Below are positions 1 to 6,210 of a stretch of 6,444 nt of DNA, piece after piece. The first letter of the stretch is position 1. Every line of letters starts with the position of its first letter. Both the position numbers and the translations under genes were made by a program. Origin of the DNA: Candidatus Poribacteria bacterium. Its GTDB lineage: Bacteria; Poribacteria; WGA-4E; WGA-3G. The notes below the pieces were generated by a model, which worked only from the letters and a program-made list of their open reading frames with translations, was not told where the DNA came from and did not search any database. The DNA is taken from contig JAPPDN010000149.1 in assembly GCA_028824575.1 (NCBI GenBank), forward strand, positions 1 through 6,444, read 5' to 3'.

Positions 1-450
1 AATAATTCCACGATACGCAAGTGGGAACGTTATGGTCCAAAACACCTTCACCGGTGATGCGCCAAGCGTCCGTGCAGCATTTTCAAGTTCTTGTGGTACA
101 GACTCCATCCCCGTCACAATACCACGTACTAACAGTGGAAATGAGATAATTGAGACTGCAATGACAACAGCCAACTGTGTAAAAACAATCTCTATACCGA
201 AAACTTGATAGATAAATCCACCAATGAACCCGTGCTTGCCCAATAGAATCAGGAGTAAATATCCACTGACGATGGGCGGCAACACCAAGGGCCACATCAC
301 AAACGTATTCAGGAGAGCCTTACCGGGAAATGTACGTTTCGCGAGGAGCCAACCTGCGAATAGCCCTGGTGGTAACATTATAACAAGACTCAGAAACGCA
401 ACTTTTATAGATAATGAGAGCGCAGCAACTTCGGCAGCGGTTATCTTCAT
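1..450 (-). CDS. modB: Molybdate ABC transporter permease ModB (partial, 3' end outside window)
   Basis: Inner-membrane permease subunit of the molybdate importer. It would receive molybdate from ModA and be driven by the ATPase ModC, which is not in this window. The first 150 residues are readable from an ATG at 450 with an open frame to base 1. Hydrophobic segments lie at about residues 11-36, 47-71 and 88-112. The ModB-type stretch WPLVLPPIVSGYLLLILLG is at residues 53-71. The ABC permease EAA loop follows at about 123-143 (ENAARTLGAS, then an ITFP end), which is where the permease contacts the ATPase. The family is about 220-230 residues long, so roughly the last third is missing. The ATG overlaps the modA stop codon as ATGA and no clear Shine-Dalgarno site precedes it, so translation is probably coupled to modA. 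CysT/CysW-type sulfate permeases are related, but the LPP motif and the modA neighbour favour molybdate. Confidence 0.93.
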   Translation of the reverse strand, partial: MKITAAEVAALSLSIKVAFLSLVIMLPPGLFAGWLLAKRTFPGKALLNTFVMWPLVLPPIVSGYLLLILLGKHGFIGGFIYQVFGIEIVFTQLAVVIAVSIISFPLLVRGIVTGMESVPQELENAARTLGASPVKVFWTITFPLAYRGII

Positions 451-1229
451 TTTGATGCCAAAACGGTAAACCCGTGTTTTTCAAAAATTTCACCGCTCTC
501 CATAGACTGTAGATAGTTAATAAATCTGCGTGCCAATTGCTTTTGTGGGCTTTCTTTCATAACGACAGCCGGGTAAATGATCGGTGTATATGCTTCAGGT
601 GGTAACTGATAAAGCACATTTATATCTTCGGTGAGTGTTGTATCTGTTTTATAGACAACGGCAATATCCACATTTCCAGCGGTGACATAAGCAAGCGTCG
701 CACGTACATCTGTGCCGAAAATCAGTTTCGGGCGTAGTGTCTCCCATAATCCAAAGTAAGTTAAGGCTTCCTTCGCGTAAGCACCAGCAGGCACTATATC
801 TGGATGCCCGATAGCAATTCTCGAAATCTCAGATACAACAAGGTTAGTAGGTGTTTCCACAGAGATTTCCGCGGTCTCATCTGCAACAAGGACTAAGCGA
901 TTGGTTAACAAATTTCGGCGACTTTCGGCTTCAAGCAGCCCATTCGTTTCCAGGGCAACGACTTGGCGCGGACTTGCCGAGATAAAGACATCCCCTGACG
1001 CTCCCTTTTCGAGTTGGCGTTGTAACGTCGTAGAGGCGGCGAAGTTATAATAAACTTTAACCTGATTCTCAACTATAAACGTTGCCCCGATCTCCGTGAG
1101 CGCGTCCTTCAAACTGATTGCAGCGAAGACGCTTAATTCGTTCTGCCGCTGCTCCTGCGCGCATCCTAAAAGCAGTATGAACATAAACAGCAGGCAAAGT
1201 AGAATAAGAGACTTAAAAAATCGGTGCAT
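447..1229 (-). CDS. modA: Molybdate-binding lipoprotein ModA
   Basis: Substrate-binding component of the molybdate ABC transporter, a lipoprotein anchored to the membrane that hands the oxyanion to ModB. The 260-residue product begins with a signal peptide (MHRFFK, a hydrophobic run at 8-21) ending in the lipobox L20-L21-G22-C23. The mature domain has the ModA signatures: VFAAISLKDAL at 34-44 (oxyanion-binding Ser39), NFAAST at 62-67 (second Ser near 66), GDVFISAS at 79-86, VPAGAYAKEAL at 146-156, and the segment from VRATLAYV to VVYKTD at 175-196 with Tyr193. The frame stays open upstream to 1346, but the added residues would place a charged segment before the signal peptide. The near-consensus promoter at 1276-1304 would also start the transcript inside that extension, so the ATG at 1229 is preferred. 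The Shine-Dalgarno site is weak. The stop overlaps the modB start. Tungstate binding cannot be excluded from sequence alone. Confidence 0.93.
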   Translation of the reverse strand: MHRFFKSLILLCLLFMFILLLGCAQEQRQNELSVFAAISLKDALTEIGATFIVENQVKVYYNFAASTTLQRQLEKGASGDVFISASPRQVVALETNGLLEAESRRNLLTNRLVLVADETAEISVETPTNLVVSEISRIAIGHPDIVPAGAYAKEALTYFGLWETLRPKLIFGTDVRATLAYVTAGNVDIAVVYKTDTTLTEDINVLYQLPPEAYTPIIYPAVVMKESPQKQLARRFINYLQSMESGEIFEKHGFTVLASK

Positions 1230-1269
1230 TATTTCGGTTTCAACATATCCATCAGTTAGATAAAAAATC

Positions 1270-1304
1270 TTGACAAGTATAGCAGATTTGTTAAGCTGTG
1301 TCAA
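1270..1304. repeat. Inverted repeat TTGACA / TGTCAA spanning the modA promoter
   Basis: TTGACA at 1270-1275 is mirrored by TGTCAA at 1299-1304, separated by 23 bases. The right arm is the -35 box of the modAB promoter read on the opposite strand, and the left arm lies around the predicted start site. The spacing from centre to centre is 29 bases, close to three helical turns. This geometry would suit an operator bound by a dimer, but six-base arms can arise by chance and the sequence does not resemble the ModE operator as I know it. Confidence 0.35.
1276..1304 (-). promoter_or_regulatory. Near-consensus sigma70-type promoter for modAB
   Basis: Read on the minus strand, the -35 box TTGACA (1304-1299) is a perfect match. 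A 17-base spacer leads to the -10 box TATACT (1281-1276), which matches five of six consensus bases. The spacer ends in TGC, giving an extended -10 (TGN) element. Transcription would start near 1269, about 40 bases before the modA ATG. The predicted start site lies downstream of the longer possible reading frame beginning at 1346, which supports the shorter ModA. So strong a promoter on an oxyanion uptake operon suggests that a repressor sets its activity, but no known operator was recognised. Confidence 0.72.
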
Positions 1305-1340
1305 AGGTTTTACATCTTCGCCTTCGTTAAGCAACTTTTC

Positions 1341-1369
1341 TTGCAATCCGTTTAAACCTGTGGTATCCT
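1341..1369 (+). promoter_or_regulatory. Candidate promoter for the plus-strand gene cluster
   Basis: TTGCAA at 1341-1346 is followed after 17 bases by TATCCT at 1364-1369. Each box matches four of six sigma70 consensus bases, and TGG directly before the -10 box gives an extended -10 element. Transcription would begin near 1376, leaving a leader of about 28 bases with a Shine-Dalgarno site before the ATG at 1404. It lies in the divergent region shared with modAB. It is much weaker than the modA promoter, and other AT-rich hexamers nearby (for instance TATACA at 1373-1378) could serve instead. Confidence 0.4.
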
Positions 1370-1392
1370 ATTTATACACAATAATAGACAAT

Positions 1393-1397
1393 AGGTG
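1393..1397 (+). promoter_or_regulatory. Shine-Dalgarno site that selects the ATG at 1404
   Basis: AGGTG at 1393-1397 lies six bases before the ATG at 1404. The frame can also be opened from the GTG at 1395, but that codon lies inside this ribosome-binding site, so the ATG is the more credible start. Confidence 0.65.
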
Positions 1398-1403
1398 AAA
1401 ACT

Positions 1404-2210
1404 ATGAAATTAGGTTTATGCACCATCGCTTTTCAGGAAAAACCGTTGGAAGAAGTTATAGACATTGCAGCGGATTACGGTTTTGATGGCATTGAACTCT
1501 GGGGGAAACCACCGCATTTACCCGAGGACTACGACGAAAACTACGCCAAAAACGTCAGGGACATGGCGCAACGGAAGGGATTAACTATCTCGGCGTTCGG
1601 TTCGTATGTTGACCCTTTAATGCACCTCCACCAACAACATTTTGAAGAAGCCTTTAAAATAGCGCACGACTTAGGCACTGACCTTGTCCGAATATGGTCA
1701 GGTGGTGGTGCCTCAAGATCAATCCCCGCTGCCGATAAACGTCTGATCCTCTTTCGATTGGTGAGCATTACACAGTGGGCAAATTTCCGCAATATCCAAC
1801 TCGGATTGGAAATGCACAACAACCATCTCACCGATAGCGCCGCAACTATCTTAGAGACAATTGAAGCGGTTAACCTGCCTGCGCTGAAAACCTACTATCA
1901 ACCCCTTACACGGTCAGATGCCGACGAACCGCACGCCGCTGCAGAAAAACTCGCGCCCCACATCGCAAACGTCCATGCACAAAATTTTGACGAAACCGGC
2001 AAAGCGTGTCCGATCGCCGATGGTGTCGTGAATTACACCCGAATCGTTGAAATCCTCAAGAATGCTAATTATGACGGTTACCTCGAAGTCGAGTTTGTCC
2101 ACGGCGATAACAAATTAGAGGCACTCCAACGCGACCGAGATTACCTCGCGAGCCTCATTAATACAACAAATGGGGATGCACTGAAAGATCTGGATATTGA
2201 CCCCGTATAA
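1404..2210 (+). CDS. Sugar phosphate isomerase/epimerase-like TIM barrel protein
   Basis: This 268-residue protein belongs to the xylose isomerase-like/AP endonuclease 2 superfamily. Its cytosolic members isomerise, epimerise or dehydrate sugars and inositols, usually with a divalent metal. The first strand reads MKLGLCTIAF, followed by GFDGIELWG at 26-34, the usual start of the barrel. Likely metal-site residues are Glu136 (GLEMHNNH), His191 (NVHAQNFD) and Glu230 (YLEVEF). The segment where many relatives carry a metal-binding Asp reads LKTYYQPL (161-168), so Gln166 may take that place. Length is normal for the family. The gene is preceded by a good Shine-Dalgarno site and is the first of six co-directional genes, divergent from modAB. 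The substrate cannot be read from the sequence. The esterase further downstream would fit a role in carbohydrate use, but that link is inference. Confidence 0.85.
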   Translation: MKLGLCTIAFQEKPLEEVIDIAADYGFDGIELWGKPPHLPEDYDENYAKNVRDMAQRKGLTISAFGSYVDPLMHLHQQHFEEAFKIAHDLGTDLVRIWSGGGASRSIPAADKRLILFRLVSITQWANFRNIQLGLEMHNNHLTDSAATILETIEAVNLPALKTYYQPLTRSDADEPHAAAEKLAPHIANVHAQNFDETGKACPIADGVVNYTRIVEILKNANYDGYLEVEFVHGDNKLEALQRDRDYLASLINTTNGDALKDLDIDPV

Positions 2211-2275
2211 AATTGACACAAGCTCTTTTGAAGAATGCGTCATTCGTCCACAGATAAAAAGCGTCCGGGTATCTC

Positions 2276-2914
2276 ATGCGGTTAGAAGTAGGTATTATTG
2301 CATTGGTAGAAGAGGTTTTTGGAACAACAGCGGAACGCCGCGCGCAGTTTGACTGGCTCCGTAACAAACCCAGTCGTGAACATTTCGGAGCGCATTACGA
2401 TGCGGTCATGTCGCTCTACACTGAACTACAAGGCGACTGGGAAGGCACAACGGCAAAAGCCGATGGATACCTGATTCCGGATGCCTATTTTCCGGAGCCT
2501 TATCATTTTATTTTTGAGTTTGATGAGTTGCAACATTTTACACAATTTCGGGAGCGGACGTTTCAGTTTTATCCTGCGAATATCCCGCTCGGTTATGTGC
2601 CGGTAAAATACAAACAGTTTTGTCAACAACATCATGTTGCAGCCCTCGCAAAAGGACCAGAACGCTTCCGGCGACACACTGCGGATTTCCCGTACACAAA
2701 TGGTCGTGCCGCGCAACGTGCTTTTTTCGACACGTTTCGGGATTGGCTGCCGCCCCTGCACGGGCTGAACCCAACGCTTAGGTTAGCCGAATTTGAAGTC
2801 GTGCCTATCTTGAAAAAACAGTTAAGTGGCGATACCGCAAAAACTTACATGGAAAACTTAATTCACAAACGGCTTAAAAGGTCTTCAATCGCTTTGAAAA
2901 AATATAAAAGGTAG
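2276..2914 (+). CDS. Uncharacterised 212-residue protein with possible PD-(D/E)XK nuclease core
   Basis: I do not recognise a named family with certainty. The central part reads as a strand-turn-strand unit: IPDAYFP (67-73), then FIFEFDELQHF (78-88), then Arg92 and Arg94, with FQFYP at 96-100. A Pro-Asp, a spacer, an acidic E-x-D-E cluster, a His and a following Arg resemble Vsr/DUF559-type members of the PD-(D/E)XK nuclease superfamily (D69, E81, D83, Q86, H87). The usual Lys is absent from the E-x-D position. The C-terminus is strongly basic (HKRLKRSSIALKKYKR), which would suit nucleic-acid contact. There is no signal peptide or membrane segment. The ATG at 2276 is the first possible start after an in-frame stop at 2255, and its Shine-Dalgarno site is poor. 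The stop lies 15 bases before the next gene. Nuclease function is inference from motifs only. Confidence 0.78.
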   Translation: MRLEVGIIALVEEVFGTTAERRAQFDWLRNKPSREHFGAHYDAVMSLYTELQGDWEGTTAKADGYLIPDAYFPEPYHFIFEFDELQHFTQFRERTFQFYPANIPLGYVPVKYKQFCQQHHVAALAKGPERFRRHTADFPYTNGRAAQRAFFDTFRDWLPPLHGLNPTLRLAEFEVVPILKKQLSGDTAKTYMENLIHKRLKRSSIALKKYKR

Positions 2915-2929
2915 GATAGATAACGCTAA

Positions 2930-3859
2930 ATGAGCATGCGAAAGCCTGAAAAGGTGAATATTTCAGAACATCCACTGCTCCAAATAATAGGACAGACACC
3001 GCTCACGAAGATAGATCTCTTCGCTGAGGAGTTGCCGAATGTTGACATCTACGCGAAGATAGAAACCTATAACCCCGGAGGTTCGATTAAAGACCGACCG
3101 GTCCTAAGAATGCTTACTGAGGCGATTGCATCGGGAGAACTCACACACGAAAAGGTTATTCTCGACTCCAGTTCTGGCAACGCGGCGATCGCCTATGCTA
3201 TGATAGGCGCAGCCCTTGGCTACAAAGTCGAACTTGTCATTCCAGACAACGCCAGCGAAGAACGGATAAAACGTATCCAATCACACGGGGCGGATATCAT
3301 CCATACCGATGCTATCCTCGGTTACGATGAGGCACTACGGGAAGTTGATCGACGCTATGAAGCGGAACCTGACCGGTATTTTTTTAATTCACAATATGAC
3401 AATGAAAACAATTGGCTGGCGCACTATGAAACCACCGGTGTCGAAATCTGGAACCAAACAGGCGGAAAAGTCACACACTTTGTTGCTGGTGTCGGGACTG
3501 GCGGCACCATCACCGGTGTCGGCAGACGACTCAAAAGCTACAATCCAGACATCCAAGTCTGTTCTATTTCACCAGAGGTGTTCCCCGGTATTGAGGGACT
3601 CAAACCGCTTGGGGATCCAGAGAATATTGTGCCAGCAATTCTGGATGAATCGGTGATTGATTACCGCATCCCGACGACGATTGAAAACGCTTACGAAATG
3701 TGCAGTCGCCTCGCGCGACGCGGATGGTTCGTCGGGCAATCCTCCGGTGGCTACCTTTACGGTGCCTACAAAGTTGCGCAACAAATTCAGGAAGGCGTTA
3801 TCGTTACTGTCTTTAACGACCTCGGTGAACGCTACTTTAGCACAAGGTTGTGGGATTAA
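2930..3859 (+). CDS. cysM: Cysteine synthase family PLP-dependent enzyme (CysK/CysM-like)
   Basis: Fold-type II PLP enzyme that replaces the activated hydroxyl of O-acetylserine or O-phosphoserine with sulfide to give cysteine, in the cytosol. The 309 residues match the CysM length. Visible motifs are NPGGSIKDR (48-56) with Lys54 as the PLP Schiff-base residue; SSSGNAA (80-86) in the place of the usual TSGNTG; HYETTGVEIW (165-174); the phosphate-binding loop GTGGTITG (189-196); and GQSSGG (269-274), whose Ser contacts the PLP ring nitrogen. The segment IEGLKPLGDPENIVPAILD (221-239) puts a Lys at 225, near where a basic residue binds the phosphate in some O-phosphoserine-using CysM enzymes; this alignment was made by eye. 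The start has only a weak, distant TAGGA (2912-2916), and the ATG at 2936 is an alternative. DUF1015 follows after 13 bases. Cystathionine beta-synthase is less likely without a C-terminal regulatory domain. The symbol is tentative. Confidence 0.9.
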   Translation: MSMRKPEKVNISEHPLLQIIGQTPLTKIDLFAEELPNVDIYAKIETYNPGGSIKDRPVLRMLTEAIASGELTHEKVILDSSSGNAAIAYAMIGAALGYKVELVIPDNASEERIKRIQSHGADIIHTDAILGYDEALREVDRRYEAEPDRYFFNSQYDNENNWLAHYETTGVEIWNQTGGKVTHFVAGVGTGGTITGVGRRLKSYNPDIQVCSISPEVFPGIEGLKPLGDPENIVPAILDESVIDYRIPTTIENAYEMCSRLARRGWFVGQSSGGYLYGAYKVAQQIQEGVIVTVFNDLGERYFSTRLWD

Positions 3860-3862
3860 TCC

Positions 3863-3868
3863 AAGGAG
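3863..3868 (+). promoter_or_regulatory. Shine-Dalgarno site fixing the DUF1015 start
   Basis: AAGGAG lies four bases before the ATG at 3873. The same frame is open back to 3657, but those 72 codons lie inside the cysteine synthase gene in another frame and resemble no family. The family's own N-terminal motif begins right after this ATG. Confidence 0.8.
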
Positions 3869-3872
3869 TTTT

Positions 3873-5123
3873 ATGGAAACAACAGTTATTCCGTTTCGCG
3901 GGTTACGCTACGAGGCGACCAAGGTAGAAGGGCTCGCGAACGTCATAGCACCGCCGTATGATGTCATCAAACCCGAAGAACGGGTCGCTTTAGAGGCACG
4001 TCACCCTGCCAACATTATCCGTCTAATTTTGAGTCAACCGCGCAATGATGACACCGACGACGCAAATCAGTACACACGCGCTGCGACACTGATGAACCAG
4101 TGGATCGCGGATGGGACCCTCGTACAGGATGCGACACCGCGCTATTATATCTATGACCAGTCGTTTCGCGCACCAGACGGAAAAAATTATACACGTCGCG
4201 CCTTGATCGGTCTTGTGAAATTGCAACCTTTTGAAAATCGGGTCGTCTTACCACACGAAAAGACGCACGCCGGACCGAAGATCGACCGACTCAATCTCAT
4301 GCGTGAATGCCACGCGAACCTCAGCCCTATTTTCCTCCTTTATGCCGATCCTACCGGTGATATTGAACAGATAATGGAAAGTTTTACCGATATAAACCCG
4401 CCCGAAATTGACTGTGCTGAGACCTTTGGAAGCACACACCAATTGTGGTGTTTAGATGATGCAGAACGCAACAATGAAATCCAAAACCTTTTGTCATCTA
4501 AACCACTCCTCATCGCCGATGGACATCACCGTTATGAAACTGCTCTCACTTTCCGAGATGAAATGGCGCAGACCGGATTATCCGGCTACGGGTATATGAT
4601 GGTGAACCTTGTCAGGATGGAATCACCGGGTTTGGCTGTTTTAGCCATTCACCGGCTGCTGGATAACCTCAATTCTAATCAGATTGCCCATGCTATCACC
4701 AAATTGCCTGAAGTGTTTGAAGTACATGACATTGACACACAAGCAAACCTTATGGCAAAATTGGATACGCTGAAAGGGAAATCGGCTGCGGTCGGCATGT
4801 ATACAGCAGACAATAACTATCGCTTACTGATCCCGCACTCAATAATACCCGACCAATTAGACGTAACACTCGTTCAAGAAACTCTTATCAAAGAGATGTT
4901 CCAAGTTGAAACGTTAGCCGATCATATTAGTTACACCGCTTACGCCGATGATGCCGTTGCACACGTGAAAGGCAGGGCGGATCGCGTCGCGCTCCTCATG
5001 AACCCGACTCCAGTAGAACGGGTCTTAGAAGTGGCTATGGCCGGTTCAATAATGCCACAGAAATCTACCTATTTCTATCCGAAGATGGCGACCGGTTTTG
5101 TTTTGAATCTGCTGAACCGGTAA
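3873..5123 (+). CDS. DUF1015 family protein (PF06245)
   Basis: A 416-residue protein of the DUF1015 family, soluble and without an established function that I can cite. Family hallmarks run the whole length: VIPFRGLRY (5-13), NVIAPPYDVI (23-32), NIIRL (47-51), RRALIGLVKL (108-117), LPHEKT (126-131) followed by KIDRLNLM (136-143), NLSPIFLLYADP (149-160), IADGHHRYETA (214-224) and the C-terminal MPQKSTYFYPK (394-404). Length is usual for the family, so the gene looks intact. The DGHHR core (216-220) resembles the motif of ParB-fold enzymes, including free serine kinases that make O-phosphoserine. Together with the cysteine synthase gene 13 bases upstream, this suggests a role in serine/cysteine metabolism. 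From memory, family members often sit near serine-biosynthesis genes such as serA. The kinase idea is unproven here. Confidence 0.92.
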   Translation: METTVIPFRGLRYEATKVEGLANVIAPPYDVIKPEERVALEARHPANIIRLILSQPRNDDTDDANQYTRAATLMNQWIADGTLVQDATPRYYIYDQSFRAPDGKNYTRRALIGLVKLQPFENRVVLPHEKTHAGPKIDRLNLMRECHANLSPIFLLYADPTGDIEQIMESFTDINPPEIDCAETFGSTHQLWCLDDAERNNEIQNLLSSKPLLIADGHHRYETALTFRDEMAQTGLSGYGYMMVNLVRMESPGLAVLAIHRLLDNLNSNQIAHAITKLPEVFEVHDIDTQANLMAKLDTLKGKSAAVGMYTADNNYRLLIPHSIIPDQLDVTLVQETLIKEMFQVETLADHISYTAYADDAVAHVKGRADRVALLMNPTPVERVLEVAMAGSIMPQKSTYFYPKMATGFVLNLLNR

Positions 5124-5144
5124 TGTCGTAGATAGAATAACTTT

Positions 5145-5150
5145 GGAAGG
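5145..5150 (+). promoter_or_regulatory. Shine-Dalgarno site fixing the esterase start
   Basis: GGAAGG lies seven bases before the ATG at 5158. The frame can be opened from a TTG at 5143, but that codon overlaps this site, so the ATG is preferred and the product is five residues shorter. Confidence 0.7.
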
Positions 5151-5157
5151 TAAACCG

Positions 5158-6198
5158 ATGCATCACGAACAGGAAAGAGACACTTTAGCATTTACGCACC
5201 AGTTATACGCTGAGACCCCTCGTCAACTGGCATTTCAGGCGACGACTATCGCTGAAGCAGAAGCATGGCAGGTTGAGCTGCGGGCAAAACTTAGGGAATT
5301 GATCGGCGGTTTTCCAGAAGAAAAATGCGATTTACAACCAGAAGTCTTGGAGACCCGTGAATTCTCCGGTTATATCCGTGAAACGGTGCAGTTCAAGAGT
5401 CGTTCGCATTCAGTTATTTTCGGTTACTTCCTCTCTCCGAAGCATTTTAACAGTTCAACGCCAAACCCGACGATTCTCTGTTTAGCAGGGCACGGGCGCG
5501 GCGTAGATGACATCATTGGGATTGAGGAAGATGGTAGCATGCGTGGGGAATGGGGCGGTTATCAGAACGATTTCGCGCTCCAATGTTTAGCGCAGGGTTA
5601 CAGTGTGCTTGCTATCGAACAATTCGGGTTTGGGCACCGTCGCGATGCCGTCGCCCATCAAAAAGGTGGCGGCAGTTCCTCGTGCCAACCGAGTGCGGGT
5701 GCCGCACTTCTGTTAGGGCATACGATGGTAGGTTGGCGGGTCTATGATGCTATGCGGGCGTTTGACTATTTAGGGACCCGTCCTGAAGTCGATATGAAGC
5801 GTCTCGGTATCATGGGGATCTCTGGCGGTGGGACGACCACCTTCTTCACCGCAGCAATTGATACACGTATTAAGGCTGCTGTCGTGAGCGGTTATTTCAA
5901 TACCTTTCGGGACAGTATCCTGAGTCTAAGCCATTGTATAGACAACTACATACCGAATGTGTTACAATATGCAGAAATGTACGATATCGCCGGGTTGATT
6001 GCTCCACGCGCATTATTTATCGAATCCGGCACCGAAGATACAATTTTTCCGATTGAAGCTACCCGATTTGCAGTTAACAAAACAAAAGCAATTTTCAACT
6101 GCTTCAGTGCCGACGACAAACTCGGATTCGAGGTGTTTGAGGCAGGGCATAGTTTCTACGGTATCGGGGCATTTGAGTTTCTCAAAAAGGCACTGTAA
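5158..6198 (+). CDS. Alpha/beta hydrolase, acetyl xylan esterase/dienelactone hydrolase type
   Basis: A 346-residue serine hydrolase. The catalytic triad can be read as Ser222 in GISGGG, Asp294 in SGTEDTIFP and His331 in EAGHSFYG. The oxyanion-hole segment is LAGHGRG (109-115). The segment GGSSSCQPSAGAALLLGHT (171-189), then the phrase VGWRVYDAMRAFDYL, places the protein with the Abhydrolase_7/acetyl-xylan-esterase-like group, where a helical N-terminal part of about 80 residues precedes the hydrolase core. No signal peptide is seen, so it probably acts in the cytosol on small acylated sugars or related esters and not on intact polymer. It begins 34 bases after DUF1015 and ends 12 bases before cinA. 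The true substrate is unknown; a deacetylase of sugar oligomers is one reasonable guess, a general ester or lactone hydrolase another. Confidence 0.86.
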   Translation: MHHEQERDTLAFTHQLYAETPRQLAFQATTIAEAEAWQVELRAKLRELIGGFPEEKCDLQPEVLETREFSGYIRETVQFKSRSHSVIFGYFLSPKHFNSSTPNPTILCLAGHGRGVDDIIGIEEDGSMRGEWGGYQNDFALQCLAQGYSVLAIEQFGFGHRRDAVAHQKGGGSSSCQPSAGAALLLGHTMVGWRVYDAMRAFDYLGTRPEVDMKRLGIMGISGGGTTTFFTAAIDTRIKAAVVSGYFNTFRDSILSLSHCIDNYIPNVLQYAEMYDIAGLIAPRALFIESGTEDTIFPIEATRFAVNKTKAIFNCFSADDKLGFEVFEAGHSFYGIGAFEFLKKAL

Positions 6199-6199
6199 A

Positions 6200-6206
6200 A
6201 GGAGGA
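6200..6206 (+). promoter_or_regulatory. Strong Shine-Dalgarno site for cinA (GTG start)
   Basis: AGGAGGA sits two bases after the esterase stop and ends four bases before the GTG at 6211. It is the best ribosome-binding site in the window and supports the non-ATG start. Another GTG at 6209 is out of frame. Confidence 0.8.
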
Positions 6207-6210
6207 GCGT

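Noticed and set aside
1230..1346. A 39-codon N-terminal extension of ModA starting at 1346
   Set aside because: It would bury the signal peptide behind a charged segment, and the strong promoter would start transcription near 1269, inside the extension. The ATG at 1229 gives a standard lipoprotein.
1378..1393. Direct repeat ACAATA at 1378-1383 and 1388-1393
   Set aside because: Six AT-rich bases repeated at a ten-base step in a leader region are easily due to chance, with no further copies.
2233..2245. Small hairpin GAATG-CGT-CATTC as a terminator after the isomerase gene
   Set aside because: The stem is only five base pairs, weak in GC, and no run of T follows.
2213..2275. A promoter in the gap before the 212-residue protein, from TTGACA at 2213
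   Set aside because: The -35-like hexamer is perfect, but no acceptable -10 box lies 16-18 bases downstream. A separate start for this gene remains possible but is not supported.
3657..3872. A 72-codon N-terminal extension of the DUF1015 protein
   Set aside because: It lies within the cysteine synthase gene in another frame, resembles no domain, and the AAGGAG site before 3873 gives a normal family start.
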